The position numbers and the translations under genes were made by a program. Below, one piece after another: positions 46,836-56,061 of a DNA stretch of 64,000 bases (the first letter of the stretch is position 1; each line of letters starts with the position of its first letter). Source of the DNA: Alphaproteobacteria bacterium (GTDB lineage Bacteria; Pseudomonadota; Alphaproteobacteria; CALKHQ01); contig JAWKYB010000017.1 of the NCBI GenBank assembly GCA_041396705.1, positions 1 through 64,000 on the forward strand, given 5' to 3'. Below the pieces are notes generated by a model. It saw nothing but the letters and a program-made list of their open reading frames with translations, had not been told where the DNA came from and searched no databases.

Positions 46836-48188
46836 ATGACCCGATGGCTTGCCTGCCTTGCCCTGCTTGTCGGCCTTGCCAGGCCGGCGGCGGCGCAGCT
46901 GAACGACAACCAGGTGCTGCTGGACAGCCTGGACCTGGTATTCGGCGATGCCGCGAGTGCGCCGACGGCGCTGGAAGCGCTGGTTGCGAACGGCGACCCG
47001 CGGGTGGCGCACAACCTGATCCTGACGATGCGCTACACCTTCCTGCCGCCGCAGGCGATGCGCGACGCGCTGAGCCGTCTTACCGGCGTGCCGGACCGGG
47101 GCGGCTGGTTCGAGTGGATGGTCTGGCGCGAGCGCGAGACCGGGCTCGCCCCGCACCCCAGCTTCCCCGCGCTGCAGCGCACGGTGCTGGAGGCGATCGA
47201 CCCGCGCTTCGCCGCCTTCCTGCCCGACGGCGTCGCCCACGAGATCCGGCTGGAGGAGATCGTCTGGGGCGGGGTCAAGGTCGACGGCATCCCGGCGCTG
47301 GTCAACGCCGCCCAGGTTCCGGCGGACGAGGCCGGCTATCTGCGCGACGAGGACCTGGTGTTTGGCGTCGCCATCGACGGCGATGCGCGTGCCTATCCGC
47401 TGCGCATTCTCGACTGGCACGAGATGTTCAACGACGTGGTCGGCGGCGTGCCGGTATCGCTGGCCTATTGCACGCTGTGCGGCGCCGGCATCCTGTTCGA
47501 GACGACGGTCGCCGGCCGCGACGCGCCGTTCACCTTCGGCTCGTCGGGCCTGCTCTACCGGTCGAACAAGCTGATGTACGACCACCAGACCGGCAGCCTG
47601 TGGAACCAGTTCACCGGCCGGCCGGTGGTCGGCCCGCTGACCGGCAGCGGCATCGAACTCGCGATCCGGCCGGTGGCGATCACCAGCTGGGCGGCGTGGC
47701 GCGACGCCAACCCCGACACCACCGTGCTGTCGCTCGACACCGGCTATCAGCGCGACTACGCCCCCGGTGCGGCCTATGCCGACTATTTCGCCAGCCCGGA
47801 CCTGATGTTCCCGGCGGTGGTGGCCGAAGGCGGGCTGGCGGCGAAGGATTTCGTGTTCGGCATCCGCGCGCCCGGCGGCGCCAAGGCCTGGCCGCTGTCG
47901 GTCTTCGCCGGCGGCCGGGTGATCAACGACCGGGTCGGCTTTTCCGACGTGGTGCTGGTCGGCGACGCGGCGACGCGGACCGTGCGCGCCTATGCCCGCG
48001 AGGGCCGCGACTTCGCCGCCGACGGCGGGCTCGACAGGCTGGCGGCCGACGGCCAGGGCTGGACGGTGACCGAGGACGCGCTGGTCGGCGACGACGGCGC
48101 CACCCTGCCGCGGGTGGCCGGCCATGTCGCCTACTGGTTCGCCTGGGCCGGGTACCTGCGCGAGACCGAGCTCTACGCCGGCGACTGA
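46836..48188 (+). CDS. DUF3179-domain exported protein
   Basis: 450 residues from ATG 46836. Signal peptide ending RPAAAQ, followed by a DUF3179 domain: DLVFGVAIDGDARAYPLRIL, DWHEMFNDVVGGVPVSLAYC, TLCGAGILFETTVAG, YRSNKLMYDHQTGSLWNQFT, and IRAPGGAKAWPLSVFAGG. The conserved Cys-x-x-Cys (CTLC) and WH...ND residues suggest metal or redox chemistry, but the family has no established function. Complete. Confidence 0.9.
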   Translation: MTRWLACLALLVGLARPAAAQLNDNQVLLDSLDLVFGDAASAPTALEALVANGDPRVAHNLILTMRYTFLPPQAMRDALSRLTGVPDRGGWFEWMVWRERETGLAPHPSFPALQRTVLEAIDPRFAAFLPDGVAHEIRLEEIVWGGVKVDGIPALVNAAQVPADEAGYLRDEDLVFGVAIDGDARAYPLRILDWHEMFNDVVGGVPVSLAYCTLCGAGILFETTVAGRDAPFTFGSSGLLYRSNKLMYDHQTGSLWNQFTGRPVVGPLTGSGIELAIRPVAITSWAAWRDANPDTTVLSLDTGYQRDYAPGAAYADYFASPDLMFPAVVAEGGLAAKDFVFGIRAPGGAKAWPLSVFAGGRVINDRVGFSDVVLVGDAATRTVRAYAREGRDFAADGGLDRLAADGQGWTVTEDALVGDDGATLPRVAGHVAYWFAWAGYLRETELYAGD

Positions 48189-48207
48189 TCCGGCCGCGCC
48201 GCCCGCC

Positions 48208-48978
48208 TCAGAACCGGTCCTTGCGGCCGCGCACCTCGGCGAATACCGCCACCGGATCGGCGCCGGCCAGTCCCACCGCGGCGGCAAGCGCGGGGTCGTC
48301 GGCGCGCAGGAACGGGTTGGTCGCCAGCTCGTCCGCCAGCAGCGACGGCACCGTGCGCTCGCCCTTGGCCCTTGCGGCGTCGATCGCGGCGGCACGGCGC
48401 GTCAGCGCGGCGTTGTCGGGGTCGACCGTCACCGCGAAGCGGGCGTTGGACTGGGTATATTCGTGGGCGCAGAACACGCGGGTATCGCCCGGCAGCGCGC
48501 GCAGCTTGCCCAGCGAGGCCCACATCTGCGCCGGCGAGCCCTCGAACAGGCGCCCGCAGCCGAGCGCGAACAGGGTGTCGCCGCAGAACAGCGCGCGCAG
48601 ATCCGCGAACCAGTAGGCGATGTGGCCGCGGGTGTGGCCGGGCACGTCGAACACGGTCGCCACCTGGTCGCCGAGCGCATAGCTGTCGCCGTCGCCGACC
48701 TCGACCTGGATGCCGGGAATGCGGTTGCGGTCGGCGCGCGGACCGACGATGGTGCAGCCGGTGGCGGCCTGGATTGCGGCGTTGCCGCCGACATGGTCGC
48801 CGTGATGGTGCGTGTTGAGGATGTGGGTGATGGTCCAGCCGAGGCGCACGGCCTCCGCCAGCACCGGCTCCGCCACCGCCGGGTCGACCACCGCCGTGGC
48901 GCCGCTGTCTGGTTCGTGGGCCAGGTAGACGTAGTTGTCGTTCAGCACCGGCACCTGGTGAATCTGCAACTGAGGCAT
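48208..48978 (-). CDS. gloB: Hydroxyacylglutathione hydrolase (glyoxalase II)
   Basis: 256 residues from ATG 48978. Metallo-beta-lactamase fold with NTHHHGDHVGG (metal ligands), GHTRGHIAY, FCGDTLFALGCGRLFEG and VFCAHEYTQSNARFA, all GloB hallmarks. It hydrolyses S-lactoylglutathione to lactate and glutathione, the second step of methylglyoxal detoxification. It ends 20 bases after the convergent DUF3179 gene and diverges from the SLC13 permease. Confidence 0.95.
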   Translation of the reverse strand: MPQLQIHQVPVLNDNYVYLAHEPDSGATAVVDPAVAEPVLAEAVRLGWTITHILNTHHHGDHVGGNAAIQAATGCTIVGPRADRNRIPGIQVEVGDGDSYALGDQVATVFDVPGHTRGHIAYWFADLRALFCGDTLFALGCGRLFEGSPAQMWASLGKLRALPGDTRVFCAHEYTQSNARFAVTVDPDNAALTRRAAAIDAARAKGERTVPSLLADELATNPFLRADDPALAAAVGLAGADPVAVFAEVRGRKDRF

Positions 48979-49070
48979 GGCTGGGGTGTTCCAGTGTTGC
49001 CGTCGGGGATGGCGGGTGCGCCGCCGGCGGGCGGAGCCGCAAGGGACGCAGGGCAAACATAGGGGCCCGA

Positions 49071-50849
49071 GTGAGCACTGACCAGATCATCATCTTCGCC
49101 GTCCTCGGGCTGGCGCTCGTGCTGTTCGTCAAGGGGCCGGTCCGCTACGACGTGGTCGCGTTCGGCGCGCTGATGGCGGCGACGGTGGCCGGCGTGGTGC
49201 CGGGCGACGAGGCCTTCGCCGGCTTCGGACACCCCGCGGTGATCACGGTGGCGGCGGTGCTGATCATCTCGCGGGCGCTGCAGGACAGCGGCGTGCTCGA
49301 CCGGGTCGCCGACGTGCTGCTGCACTGGGTGCACAAGCCGGTGACGCTGATCGCGGCGCTGACCGCGATCGGCGCGCTGCTGTCGGCGTTCATGAACAAC
49401 GTCGGCGCGCTGGCGCTGCTGATGCCGCTGGCGCTGCGCGCCTCGCGCGAGGTCGAGGCGCAGCCGTCGCACGTGCTGATGCCGCTGGCCTTCGGCACCA
49501 TCCTGGGCGGCCTGATCACCCAGATCGGCACGCCGCCGAACATCCTGGTCGCCACCTACCGCGCCCGGCTGGGCGGCGAAGCGTTCGGCATGTTCGACTT
49601 CACGCCGGTCGGCGTCGCGGTCGCCCTGGCCGGGGTCGCGTTCGTGGTGCTGATCGGCTGGCGGCTGGTGCCGAAGGACCGGCGCGGCCGGCAGTCGGCC
49701 GACGAGGCGTTCAAGATCCGCGACTATGTCTCGGAACTGCGCATCGGCGAGGATTGCAAGCTGATCGGCACCGAGCTGCGCGAGCTGGAGGCGGCCGGCG
49801 AGGGCCACATCGTGGTGGTCGGCCTGATCCGCGGCGAGCTGCGCCGCTATCAGAACCTGCGCATGGAGCGGATCGCGGACGGCGACATCATCATCGTGCG
49901 CGCCGACCCCAGCCACCTGAAGAAGCTGGTCGGCAAGGGCGGGATCGACTTCGTCGGCCGCGAGGATTTCGATCCCGGCGACCTGCGCAGCGACGAGGTC
50001 GGCGTGATCGAGGCGGTGGTGCAGCCCGGCAGCCGCATCGAGGGCCGCTCGACCGAGCGGCTGCGGATGCGCCGGCGCTTCGGCGTCAACCTGCTGGCGA
50101 TCGCCCGCGAGGGCGTGCCGTTCCGCAACCGTATCGACGAGGTGCGCTTCGCCGCCGGCGACGTGCTGCTGCTGCACGGCGAGATCGACGCGCTGCCCGA
50201 CATCGTGCGCGAGATGGGCTGCCTGCCGCTGGCGCCGCGCGCGCTGAAGCTGGCCTCACAGCGCCGGGCCTGGCTGCCGGTGGCGATCTTCGCCGCCGCT
50301 CTGGTGCTGGCGGCGCTGAACGTGTTCCCGGTGCAGGTGGCGTTCGGGCTGGCGGTGGTGCTGCTGATCGTCGGCCAGACGATCACCGCGCGCGCGGCCT
50401 ACGAGGCGATCGACTGGCCGGTGATCGTGCTGCTCGGCGCGATGATTCCGCTTGGCGGCGCGCTGGAGAGCACCGGCGGCACCCAGCTGATCGTCGATGC
50501 CGTGCTGATGCTGGCCGGCGAGATCAGCCCGGTGGTGATCCTGGTCGTGGTCATGGTGGTGACGATGACGCTGTCGGACATCATGAACAACGCGGCGACG
50601 GTGGTGGTGATGGCGCCGATCGCGGCGACCATCGCCGGGCAGATCGGCGTTAACCCCGACAGCTTCCTGATGGCGGTGGCGATCGGCGGCTCCTGTTCGT
50701 TCCTCACGCCGATCGGCCATCAGAACAACGTGCTGGTGATGGGGCCGGGCGGCTACAAGTTCGGCGACTACTGGCGGGTGGGCCTGCCGCTGGAAGTGCT
50801 GATCGTGCTGGTGGCGACCCCGCTGCTGCTGCTGGTCTGGCCGCTGTAG
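49071..50849 (+). CDS. SLC13-family permease with TrkA-C domains
   Basis: 592 residues from GTG 49071. About 11 hydrophobic segments in two blocks (residues 5-195 and 405-592), each with a conserved hairpin motif, SAFMNNVGALALLMP and SDIMNNAATVVVMAP, typical of the divalent anion:sodium symporters. Between them two TrkA-C regulatory domains (SELRIGEDCKLIGTELRELE, EAVVQPGSRIEGRSTERL). Such proteins import sulfate or C4-dicarboxylates; the substrate is uncertain. Complete. Confidence 0.92.
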   Translation: MSTDQIIIFAVLGLALVLFVKGPVRYDVVAFGALMAATVAGVVPGDEAFAGFGHPAVITVAAVLIISRALQDSGVLDRVADVLLHWVHKPVTLIAALTAIGALLSAFMNNVGALALLMPLALRASREVEAQPSHVLMPLAFGTILGGLITQIGTPPNILVATYRARLGGEAFGMFDFTPVGVAVALAGVAFVVLIGWRLVPKDRRGRQSADEAFKIRDYVSELRIGEDCKLIGTELRELEAAGEGHIVVVGLIRGELRRYQNLRMERIADGDIIIVRADPSHLKKLVGKGGIDFVGREDFDPGDLRSDEVGVIEAVVQPGSRIEGRSTERLRMRRRFGVNLLAIAREGVPFRNRIDEVRFAAGDVLLLHGEIDALPDIVREMGCLPLAPRALKLASQRRAWLPVAIFAAALVLAALNVFPVQVAFGLAVVLLIVGQTITARAAYEAIDWPVIVLLGAMIPLGGALESTGGTQLIVDAVLMLAGEISPVVILVVVMVVTMTLSDIMNNAATVVVMAPIAATIAGQIGVNPDSFLMAVAIGGSCSFLTPIGHQNNVLVMGPGGYKFGDYWRVGLPLEVLIVLVATPLLLLVWPL

Positions 50850-50871
50850 CCGCGCCGCGCTAGCCTGGGCC

Positions 50872-52152
50872 ATGGCGACGACCGAGCACGCACCGTCGTG
50901 GTACGCGGCGACCGCGAACGACCGGACCCGCTATCCGCCGCTGGACGGCCATTGCAGCGTGGACGCCTGCGTGATCGGCGGCGGCTATACCGGCCTGTCG
51001 GCCGCGCTGCACCTGGCCGAGGCCGGCTTCTCGGTGCGGCTGCTGGAGGGGCGGCGAGTCGGCTGGGGCGCCTCGGGGCGCAACGGCGGCCAGCTCGGCT
51101 CCGGCCAGCGCAAGGACCAGGAGGCGCTGGAGGCCATGGTCGGCGCCGACCGCGCCCGTGCGCTGTGGGACCTGGCCGAAGCGGCGAAGGCCGCCGTGCG
51201 CGACCGCATCGCCCGCCACGCCATCGCCTGCGACTACCGCCCCGGCGTGATGACGGTGGCGCACAAGCCGGCGCTGACGGGCGAACTGCACGCCTATGCC
51301 GACCACCTCGCCGGCCGCTACGGCTATGACGCGATCGAGTGCCTGGATCCGGCCTCGGTGCGCCAGCGGCTGGGCTCGGTCCGCTATCATGGCGGCATCG
51401 TCGACACAGGAGCCGGGCACCTTCACCCGCTGAACTACGCGCTGGGCCTGGCCCGGGCGGCGCGCACGGCGGGGGCGGTGCTGCACGAGGGCACATCGGC
51501 GACCGCCGTCGCCGGCGGCAACCGGCCGCGGGTGGCGACCGCGAGCGGCACCGTGCGCTGCCGCTTCGTCGTCGTCGCCTGCAACGGCTATCTCGACCGG
51601 CTGGTGCCGCGGCTGATGGGCGCGATCATGCCGATCAACAACTACATCGTCGCCACCGCGCCGCTGGGCGAGGCGGCAGCGCGCGCGCTGATCCGCGACA
51701 ACGTCGCGGTCACCGACACCAAGTTCGTGGTCAACTATTTCCGGCTGTCGGCCGACCGGCGGCTGCTGTTCGGCGGCGGCGAGACCTACAGCCGGCGGTT
51801 CCCGGCCGACATCGCGGCGTTCGTGCGGCCGCACCTGTTGAAGGTCTTCCCGCAGCTTGCCGGTACGCCGGTGGATTTTGGCTGGGGCGGCACGCTGGCC
51901 GTGACGCCGAACCGCATGCCCAGCTTCGGCCGGGCCGACGGCAACGTGTTCCACGCCCAGGGCTTTTCCGGCCACGGCGTGGCGCTGACCACGCTGGCCG
52001 GCGCGCTGATCGCCGAGGCGGCTGCGGGCACGATGGCCCGCTTCGACGTGCTGGCGGGCGTGCCGCAGCCGCGGTTCCCCGGCGGTGCGCTGCTGCGCTG
52101 GCCGGCGCTGGTCGCGGGCATGCTGTGGTACAGCCTGAGGGACCGGCTGTAG
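50872..52152 (+). CDS. FAD-dependent amine oxidoreductase, PuuB-like
   Basis: 426 residues from ATG 50872, 22 bases after the permease. DAO-superfamily flavoenzyme: Rossmann motif VIGGGYTGLSAALHLAEAG, WGASGRNGGQLGSGQ, TGAGHLHPLNYALGLARAA and the C-terminal FAD site HAQGFSGHGVALTTLAG. Closest to gamma-glutamylputrescine oxidases of the Puu polyamine route, though related enzymes use other N-substituted amino compounds. The GlnT gene 40 kb away could supply gamma-glutamyl-amides, but no other puu gene is visible. Confidence 0.87.
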   Translation: MATTEHAPSWYAATANDRTRYPPLDGHCSVDACVIGGGYTGLSAALHLAEAGFSVRLLEGRRVGWGASGRNGGQLGSGQRKDQEALEAMVGADRARALWDLAEAAKAAVRDRIARHAIACDYRPGVMTVAHKPALTGELHAYADHLAGRYGYDAIECLDPASVRQRLGSVRYHGGIVDTGAGHLHPLNYALGLARAARTAGAVLHEGTSATAVAGGNRPRVATASGTVRCRFVVVACNGYLDRLVPRLMGAIMPINNYIVATAPLGEAAARALIRDNVAVTDTKFVVNYFRLSADRRLLFGGGETYSRRFPADIAAFVRPHLLKVFPQLAGTPVDFGWGGTLAVTPNRMPSFGRADGNVFHAQGFSGHGVALTTLAGALIAEAAAGTMARFDVLAGVPQPRFPGGALLRWPALVAGMLWYSLRDRL

Positions 52153-52256
52153 CCGACGTTGCGCCCGGCTGCGCAACGCCCGTTGGCCGTGCTATCGTGT
52201 GTGCGGTCCTCGCAGCGACGCGGCGTCGGCAGCCGGACCACCCCGGGAGGCACTTC

Positions 52257-53066
52257 ATGACCGCATGCTGCCGCCGTGTCGCAGGCCGGACGGCCATGCT
52301 GCTGGCGGTCCTGCTGTTGGCTTCGGCGCCGGCCGGCGCCGGCGGCCTCGACGGCGTCCGGCTGCATCGGGCGGAGCAGCTGATCAGCATCTTCGAGAAT
52401 GCGACCCCGGTCATCCAGTACGGCTATGCCGAGGATATCGGCGACGGCCGCGGCATCACAGCGGGCCGTGCCGGCTTCACCACCGCGACCGGCGACGCGG
52501 TGCTGGTCGTACGGCGCTACGCGACGTTGCGCCCCGATGCGCCGATCCTGGCCTGGCTGCCGGAGCTGGAACGCCTCGCCGCCGCTGCGGACGACGACAC
52601 CGGCGGACTGCAGGGGTTCGCGGCGGCCTGGGCCGCCGCGGCGGAAGATCCGGGTTTCCGGCAGGCGCAGGACGAGATCAACGCGGAGCTCTATTTCGAC
52701 CCGGTCAACGGCTACGCCGATGAACTCGGGCTGCAGACCGCGCTGGCCCGCGCGGCGCTCTACGACGCCATCATTCAGCACGGCGACGGCGACGACCCGG
52801 ACTCGCTGTGGTCGATGATCGATGCCACCGAGGCCGCCGTCGGCGGATGGCCATCGAATGGTGTCGACGAGGTCGCATGGCTGCGCGCCTTCCTGGCGGT
52901 GCGTCGCGGCGTGCTGGCGCATGCGACCGACCCGGCGACGCGCGAGGGCTGGGCGGAGTCGGTGGGCCGGGTCGACGTCTGGTCGGCCCTGCTCGACGAC
53001 GGCAATCTCGACCTTGACGGTCCGATCCGCTTGACCCTCGGCTATTACGAGATCGACATCGAGTGA
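52257..53066 (+). CDS. GH46 chitosanase
   Basis: 269 residues from ATG 52257 after GGGAGG. Signal peptide ending APAGAGG. The mature part aligns by eye with the GH46 family: SIFENATPVIQYGYAEDIGDGRG carries the two catalytic acids, Glu47 (as Glu22 of the Streptomyces N174 enzyme) and Asp63 (as its Asp40); then TTATGDAVLVVRRYATL, ELYFDPVNGYADELG, YDAIIQHGDGDDP and the C-terminal DGNLDLDGPIRL. Exported endo-hydrolase of chitosan. GH46 is best known from actinobacteria and bacilli. No chitin or glucosamine genes are adjacent. Confidence 0.88.
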   Translation: MTACCRRVAGRTAMLLAVLLLASAPAGAGGLDGVRLHRAEQLISIFENATPVIQYGYAEDIGDGRGITAGRAGFTTATGDAVLVVRRYATLRPDAPILAWLPELERLAAAADDDTGGLQGFAAAWAAAAEDPGFRQAQDEINAELYFDPVNGYADELGLQTALARAALYDAIIQHGDGDDPDSLWSMIDATEAAVGGWPSNGVDEVAWLRAFLAVRRGVLAHATDPATREGWAESVGRVDVWSALLDDGNLDLDGPIRLTLGYYEIDIE

Positions 53067-53073
53067 CTGCCGC

Positions 53074-54084
53074 TCAGCCGTTGGAGCGAGCGGCCCGTGC
53101 CCGCGGATGGGCGGCGTCGTAGACTGCGCGCAGCCGGCTTTCGTCGACGGCGGTGTAGCGCTGGGTGGCGGCCAGCGAGGCGTGGCCGAGCAGTTCCTGG
53201 ATCGTGCGCAGGTCGCCGCCGCCGGCGAGCAGGTGGGTGGCGAAGCTGTGCCGCAGCGCGTGCGGCGTCGCGCTGGCCGGCAGACCGAGGGCGCCGCGCA
53301 CCAGGCGCATCGCCTTCTGCGCCACCGCCGGCTGCAGCCGCCCGCCCCTGGCGCCGCGGAACAGCGGCGCGCCGGCGGTCAGCGGGAACGGGCACGCCGC
53401 CTCATAGGCTGCCAGCGCCTCCGTCACCACAGGCAGGACCGGCACCTGCCGCTCCTTGCCGCCCTTGCCCATCACCCGCAGCAGGCCGCCGGCCGGCCGG
53501 TCGCGGCCGTCCAGCGCCAGCGCCTCGCCGATGCGCAGGCCGCAGCCGTAGAGCAGGGTGGCCAGCGCGGCGTCGCGCAGCCCGATCCATTCCCGATCCG
53601 GCAAGGCCGCGGCGAGGTCGATGGCGGCGCGGGCGTCGGCCTCGTTCAGCGGGCGTGGCGCGGTGACCGGCAGGCGCGGGCTGCGGATGGTGGCGACGGC
53701 GGCATTCTCGACGCCATGGCGGCGGCGCAGGTGGCGATAGAACGAGCGCACCACCGACAGCGCCCGGGCGGTCGAGGTCTTCGCCCGCCCGTCGCCGTGT
53801 CGCGCGGCCAGCCAGGCGCGCAGGTCGGCGGCGCGCAGGCCGGCCAGCGACGCGAAGTCGACCGACCCGCCGCAATGCTCGGCGACGAAGCGGGTGAACC
53901 CCATCAGGTCGCGGCGATAGGCGGCAACGGTGTGGGCCGAGGCGCGCCGCTCCGCCGCGAGCCATTGCAGCCATGCGCCCAGCGCGTCGCGGACGTCGGC
54001 GGCCAGCCAGGGCACGAGGCTGGCGCCGACCGCGTCGCCGTCGGTTCCCTCCGTCGGGCATCTTTCTGCCTTGTCGGCCTGCAA
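53074..54084 (-). CDS. xerC: Tyrosine recombinase XerC
   Basis: 336 residues from ATG 54084. N-terminal SAM-like core-binding domain (WLAAERRASAHTVAAYRRDL) and catalytic domain with the RKHRHY set: GLRIGEALAL, GKGGKERQVPV, HALRHSFATHLLAGGGDL, LLGHASLAATQRYTAV (nucleophile Tyr). XerC with XerD resolves chromosome dimers at dif. The N-terminal 30 residues are a poorly conserved extension, so a later start is possible. Converges on the chitosanase gene with 7 bases between. Confidence 0.93.
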   Translation of the reverse strand: MQADKAERCPTEGTDGDAVGASLVPWLAADVRDALGAWLQWLAAERRASAHTVAAYRRDLMGFTRFVAEHCGGSVDFASLAGLRAADLRAWLAARHGDGRAKTSTARALSVVRSFYRHLRRRHGVENAAVATIRSPRLPVTAPRPLNEADARAAIDLAAALPDREWIGLRDAALATLLYGCGLRIGEALALDGRDRPAGGLLRVMGKGGKERQVPVLPVVTEALAAYEAACPFPLTAGAPLFRGARGGRLQPAVAQKAMRLVRGALGLPASATPHALRHSFATHLLAGGGDLRTIQELLGHASLAATQRYTAVDESRLRAVYDAAHPRARAARSNG

Positions 54085-54625
54085 GGGCGAACTCCCTGAC
54101 GTTTCGCGTGGAAACTAAACCGCTAAAGTCCCCGGTGCGGCGGGCATTTCACGCGGCCGGACCGGACCGTGCTATGCGCAGCGCGCATGGCTGCATTGCG
54201 TTGCGGGGGCGTGCAAATGTAACTCGCCGATGTCATTTATTGCATGCTTCGGTTCGAAACGTTTCCGACGTTTCGGGCAGATTGGGTCGATTTCGATCCA
54301 TTCATGTCTCCCAGACGTGAAGCCTCCCTGTGACTTGGGCCGCCGGATCGAACGATTCCGGCGGTTTTTTTGTCAGCGGATCGGACTTTAGACACTTCGG
54401 TCGCGGGACGTTAGACCGTTTGCCGTTCGCGGCGCGTGCCCTTTGCGCGCCTGACCGTCTTGGCCGCGGCCGCGGCCGAATGCGCGCGCGCATCGCGCCT
54501 CCCCTGTCCCTCTCGCAATCCACGCCGAGCCGCCGGGCGACGGCGCGGCCACCTCCGGATCGGTGAACGCGAATTGCCGCATCGGCGTCCTATTCCGAGG
54601 GGCGAGACCTGCAATGGAGATTGCG
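54085..54625. other. Long intergenic region with orphan terminator
   Basis: 540 bases between xerC and the RTX gene. It contains GAAACGTTTC (54256-54265, perfect palindrome), a second CGTTTC repeat, an unpaired GCCTCCC at 54322-54328, and the strong terminator at 54340-54371. No convincing protein gene. The terminator without an upstream gene on its strand suggests a small RNA ending at about 54371 (see findings). Confidence 0.55.
54340..54371 (+). terminator. Strong intrinsic terminator without an assigned gene
   Basis: CCGCCGGA, nine-base loop, TCCGGCGG (54340-54364) followed by seven T (54365-54371). It is the clearest Rho-independent terminator in the window and faces plus-strand transcription, while the nearest upstream gene (xerC) is on the minus strand. 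Confidence 0.85.
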
Positions 54626-55471
54626 ATGCCGGACTTCGACATTCTTCCGCTGCCTTACATGCCGGGGCCGATAACGATCAGCCCGTTCACCTTCACCGGC
54701 ACCGTAGGCAACGACACCCTGCACGGCACCAGCTGGCAGGACGTGATCTGGGCCAACGGCGGCAACGACACCGTCTTTGCCGGCGGCAATGCCGACCAGG
54801 TCCATGGCGGCATCGGCGACGACATACTGTTCGGCGAGGATGGCAACGATTCGCTGTGGGGCGATGCCGGCAACGACATCCTGGCCGGCGGTGCCGGCGA
54901 CGACTGGGCCTATGGCGGTTCGGGCGCCGACTGGATGCTCGGCCAGGAGGGCAACGACACCCTCAACGGCGGCGCCGACAACGATGCCATCTACGGCGGC
55001 ACCGGCAACGACGTTCTGCTTGGCGGCACCGGCAACGACTATCTCGACGGTGGCGCCGGCAACGATGTCATGAACGGCGGCGAAGGCGACGACAGGCTGT
55101 TCGGCGGCAGCGGCAACGACCTGCTGCGCACCAGCAACGGACTGGATACCCTGACCGGCGGCACCGGTGCCGACGGCTTCGCCGTCATGACGGGCGACTA
55201 CTGGCCCGACCTTGTCACCGACTACAATTTCTTCGAACGCGACTACATCGACCTCAGCGCGCTCGTCGCGGGCTGGACCGACGCGATGAAGGCGGCGCAC
55301 CACTTCAACGCGTACGACCTGTGGTCCGACGGCGAGCAAGTCGTCCTGCGCCTGGGGACGCCGGCGCTCGCCGATACGGTTGCCCTGTTCCTCGTGCTCG
55401 GCAACCCGATCGGCGACCAGGTCCTCTACACCCTGGACGGCTCGACCATGCTGAGCACGACGATCATCTGA
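54626..55471 (+). CDS. RTX calcium-binding repeat protein
   Basis: 281 residues from ATG 54626 (GGAGA six bases upstream; ATG 54614 also possible). From residue 20 it is a run of about 15 RTX nonapeptides of the GGxGxDxxx type (GGAGDDWAYGGSGADWMLG, GGTGNDYLDGGAGND), which form a calcium-filled beta-roll, followed by an Asp/Tyr-rich end with DYNFFERDYIDLSALV and a hydrophobic C-terminal tail. RTX proteins are normally secreted by type I systems, whose C-terminal signal could be the tail here. No secretion genes are adjacent. Confidence 0.88.
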   Translation: MPDFDILPLPYMPGPITISPFTFTGTVGNDTLHGTSWQDVIWANGGNDTVFAGGNADQVHGGIGDDILFGEDGNDSLWGDAGNDILAGGAGDDWAYGGSGADWMLGQEGNDTLNGGADNDAIYGGTGNDVLLGGTGNDYLDGGAGNDVMNGGEGDDRLFGGSGNDLLRTSNGLDTLTGGTGADGFAVMTGDYWPDLVTDYNFFERDYIDLSALVAGWTDAMKAAHHFNAYDLWSDGEQVVLRLGTPALADTVALFLVLGNPIGDQVLYTLDGSTMLSTTII

Positions 55472-55482
55472 CCTGCCGCGCA

Positions 55483-55509
55483 CCTTGCCCGGACCGGTTC
55501 CGGGCAAGG
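55483..55509 (+). terminator. Hairpin after the RTX gene
   Basis: CCTTGCCCGGA, loop CCGGT, TCCGGGCAAGG: perfect 11-base stem starting 12 bases after the RTX stop. No T-run, but it is well placed to end that transcript. Confidence 0.65.
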
Positions 55510-55703
55510 CCGGCGCGACACGGACCACGTCGCGCCCGCGCAGCCCCGGCCGCATCCGATCGAGCCGCGCCGACGGCGGAAACAACTGAAACAAGATTGC
55601 CGTCCGCCGGTGCTTGGACTGAAACATCCGGCCCCCATTTCCGCCGTCCCAACTGCTGCGGCCCGCCGGGCCGCGTCGGCGAAACCAAGGGGGACGACCG
55701 GCC

Positions 55704-55991
55704 ATGAAACCGAATTCGGCCTACGGCAAGGGCGGTGCCGCCGCGTTGCGGCCGCACCTGTCCGTCGACGGCGGCGCGCGGCGGGGCCCGGGCCTTTTCC
55801 GCCGGGCGATCGATGCGCTTGCAGCGCATCTCGAGCGGCGCCGGGCGGTGCGCCACCTGCGCACGCTGCCGCCCTATCTGCAGCGCGACGTCGGCCTGAC
55901 CGAGGACGACATCGAGCGGCTCGAGCGCGACTTCGGCCGGTCCGGCATCACCGCATCCGGAAACATCAGAAACACAACAGCGCCGCATTGA
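55704..55991 (+). CDS. DUF1127 (YjiS-like) protein
   Basis: 95 residues with GGGGGA upstream. The core ERRRAVRHLRTLPPYLQRDVGLTEDDIERLERDFG is the DUF1127 motif, an Arg-rich helix pair that in some small bacterial proteins binds RNA and affects phosphate, carbon or stress responses. The N-terminal 40 residues are a variable basic extension. It precedes the histidine kinase gene. Confidence 0.85.
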   Translation: MKPNSAYGKGGAAALRPHLSVDGGARRGPGLFRRAIDALAAHLERRRAVRHLRTLPPYLQRDVGLTEDDIERLERDFGRSGITASGNIRNTTAPH

Positions 55992-56061
55992 TGCGAACCT
56001 GAAATATGCGTCACTTAGCGTGATGGCCGTGTCGCGCACGGTGCCGCGCTGGGAGTGTCGC

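Noticed and set aside
54085..54340. Possible tRNA upstream of the strong terminator (GGTTCGAAAC)
   Set aside because: No cloverleaf can be drawn around it; only the T-loop-like word is present.
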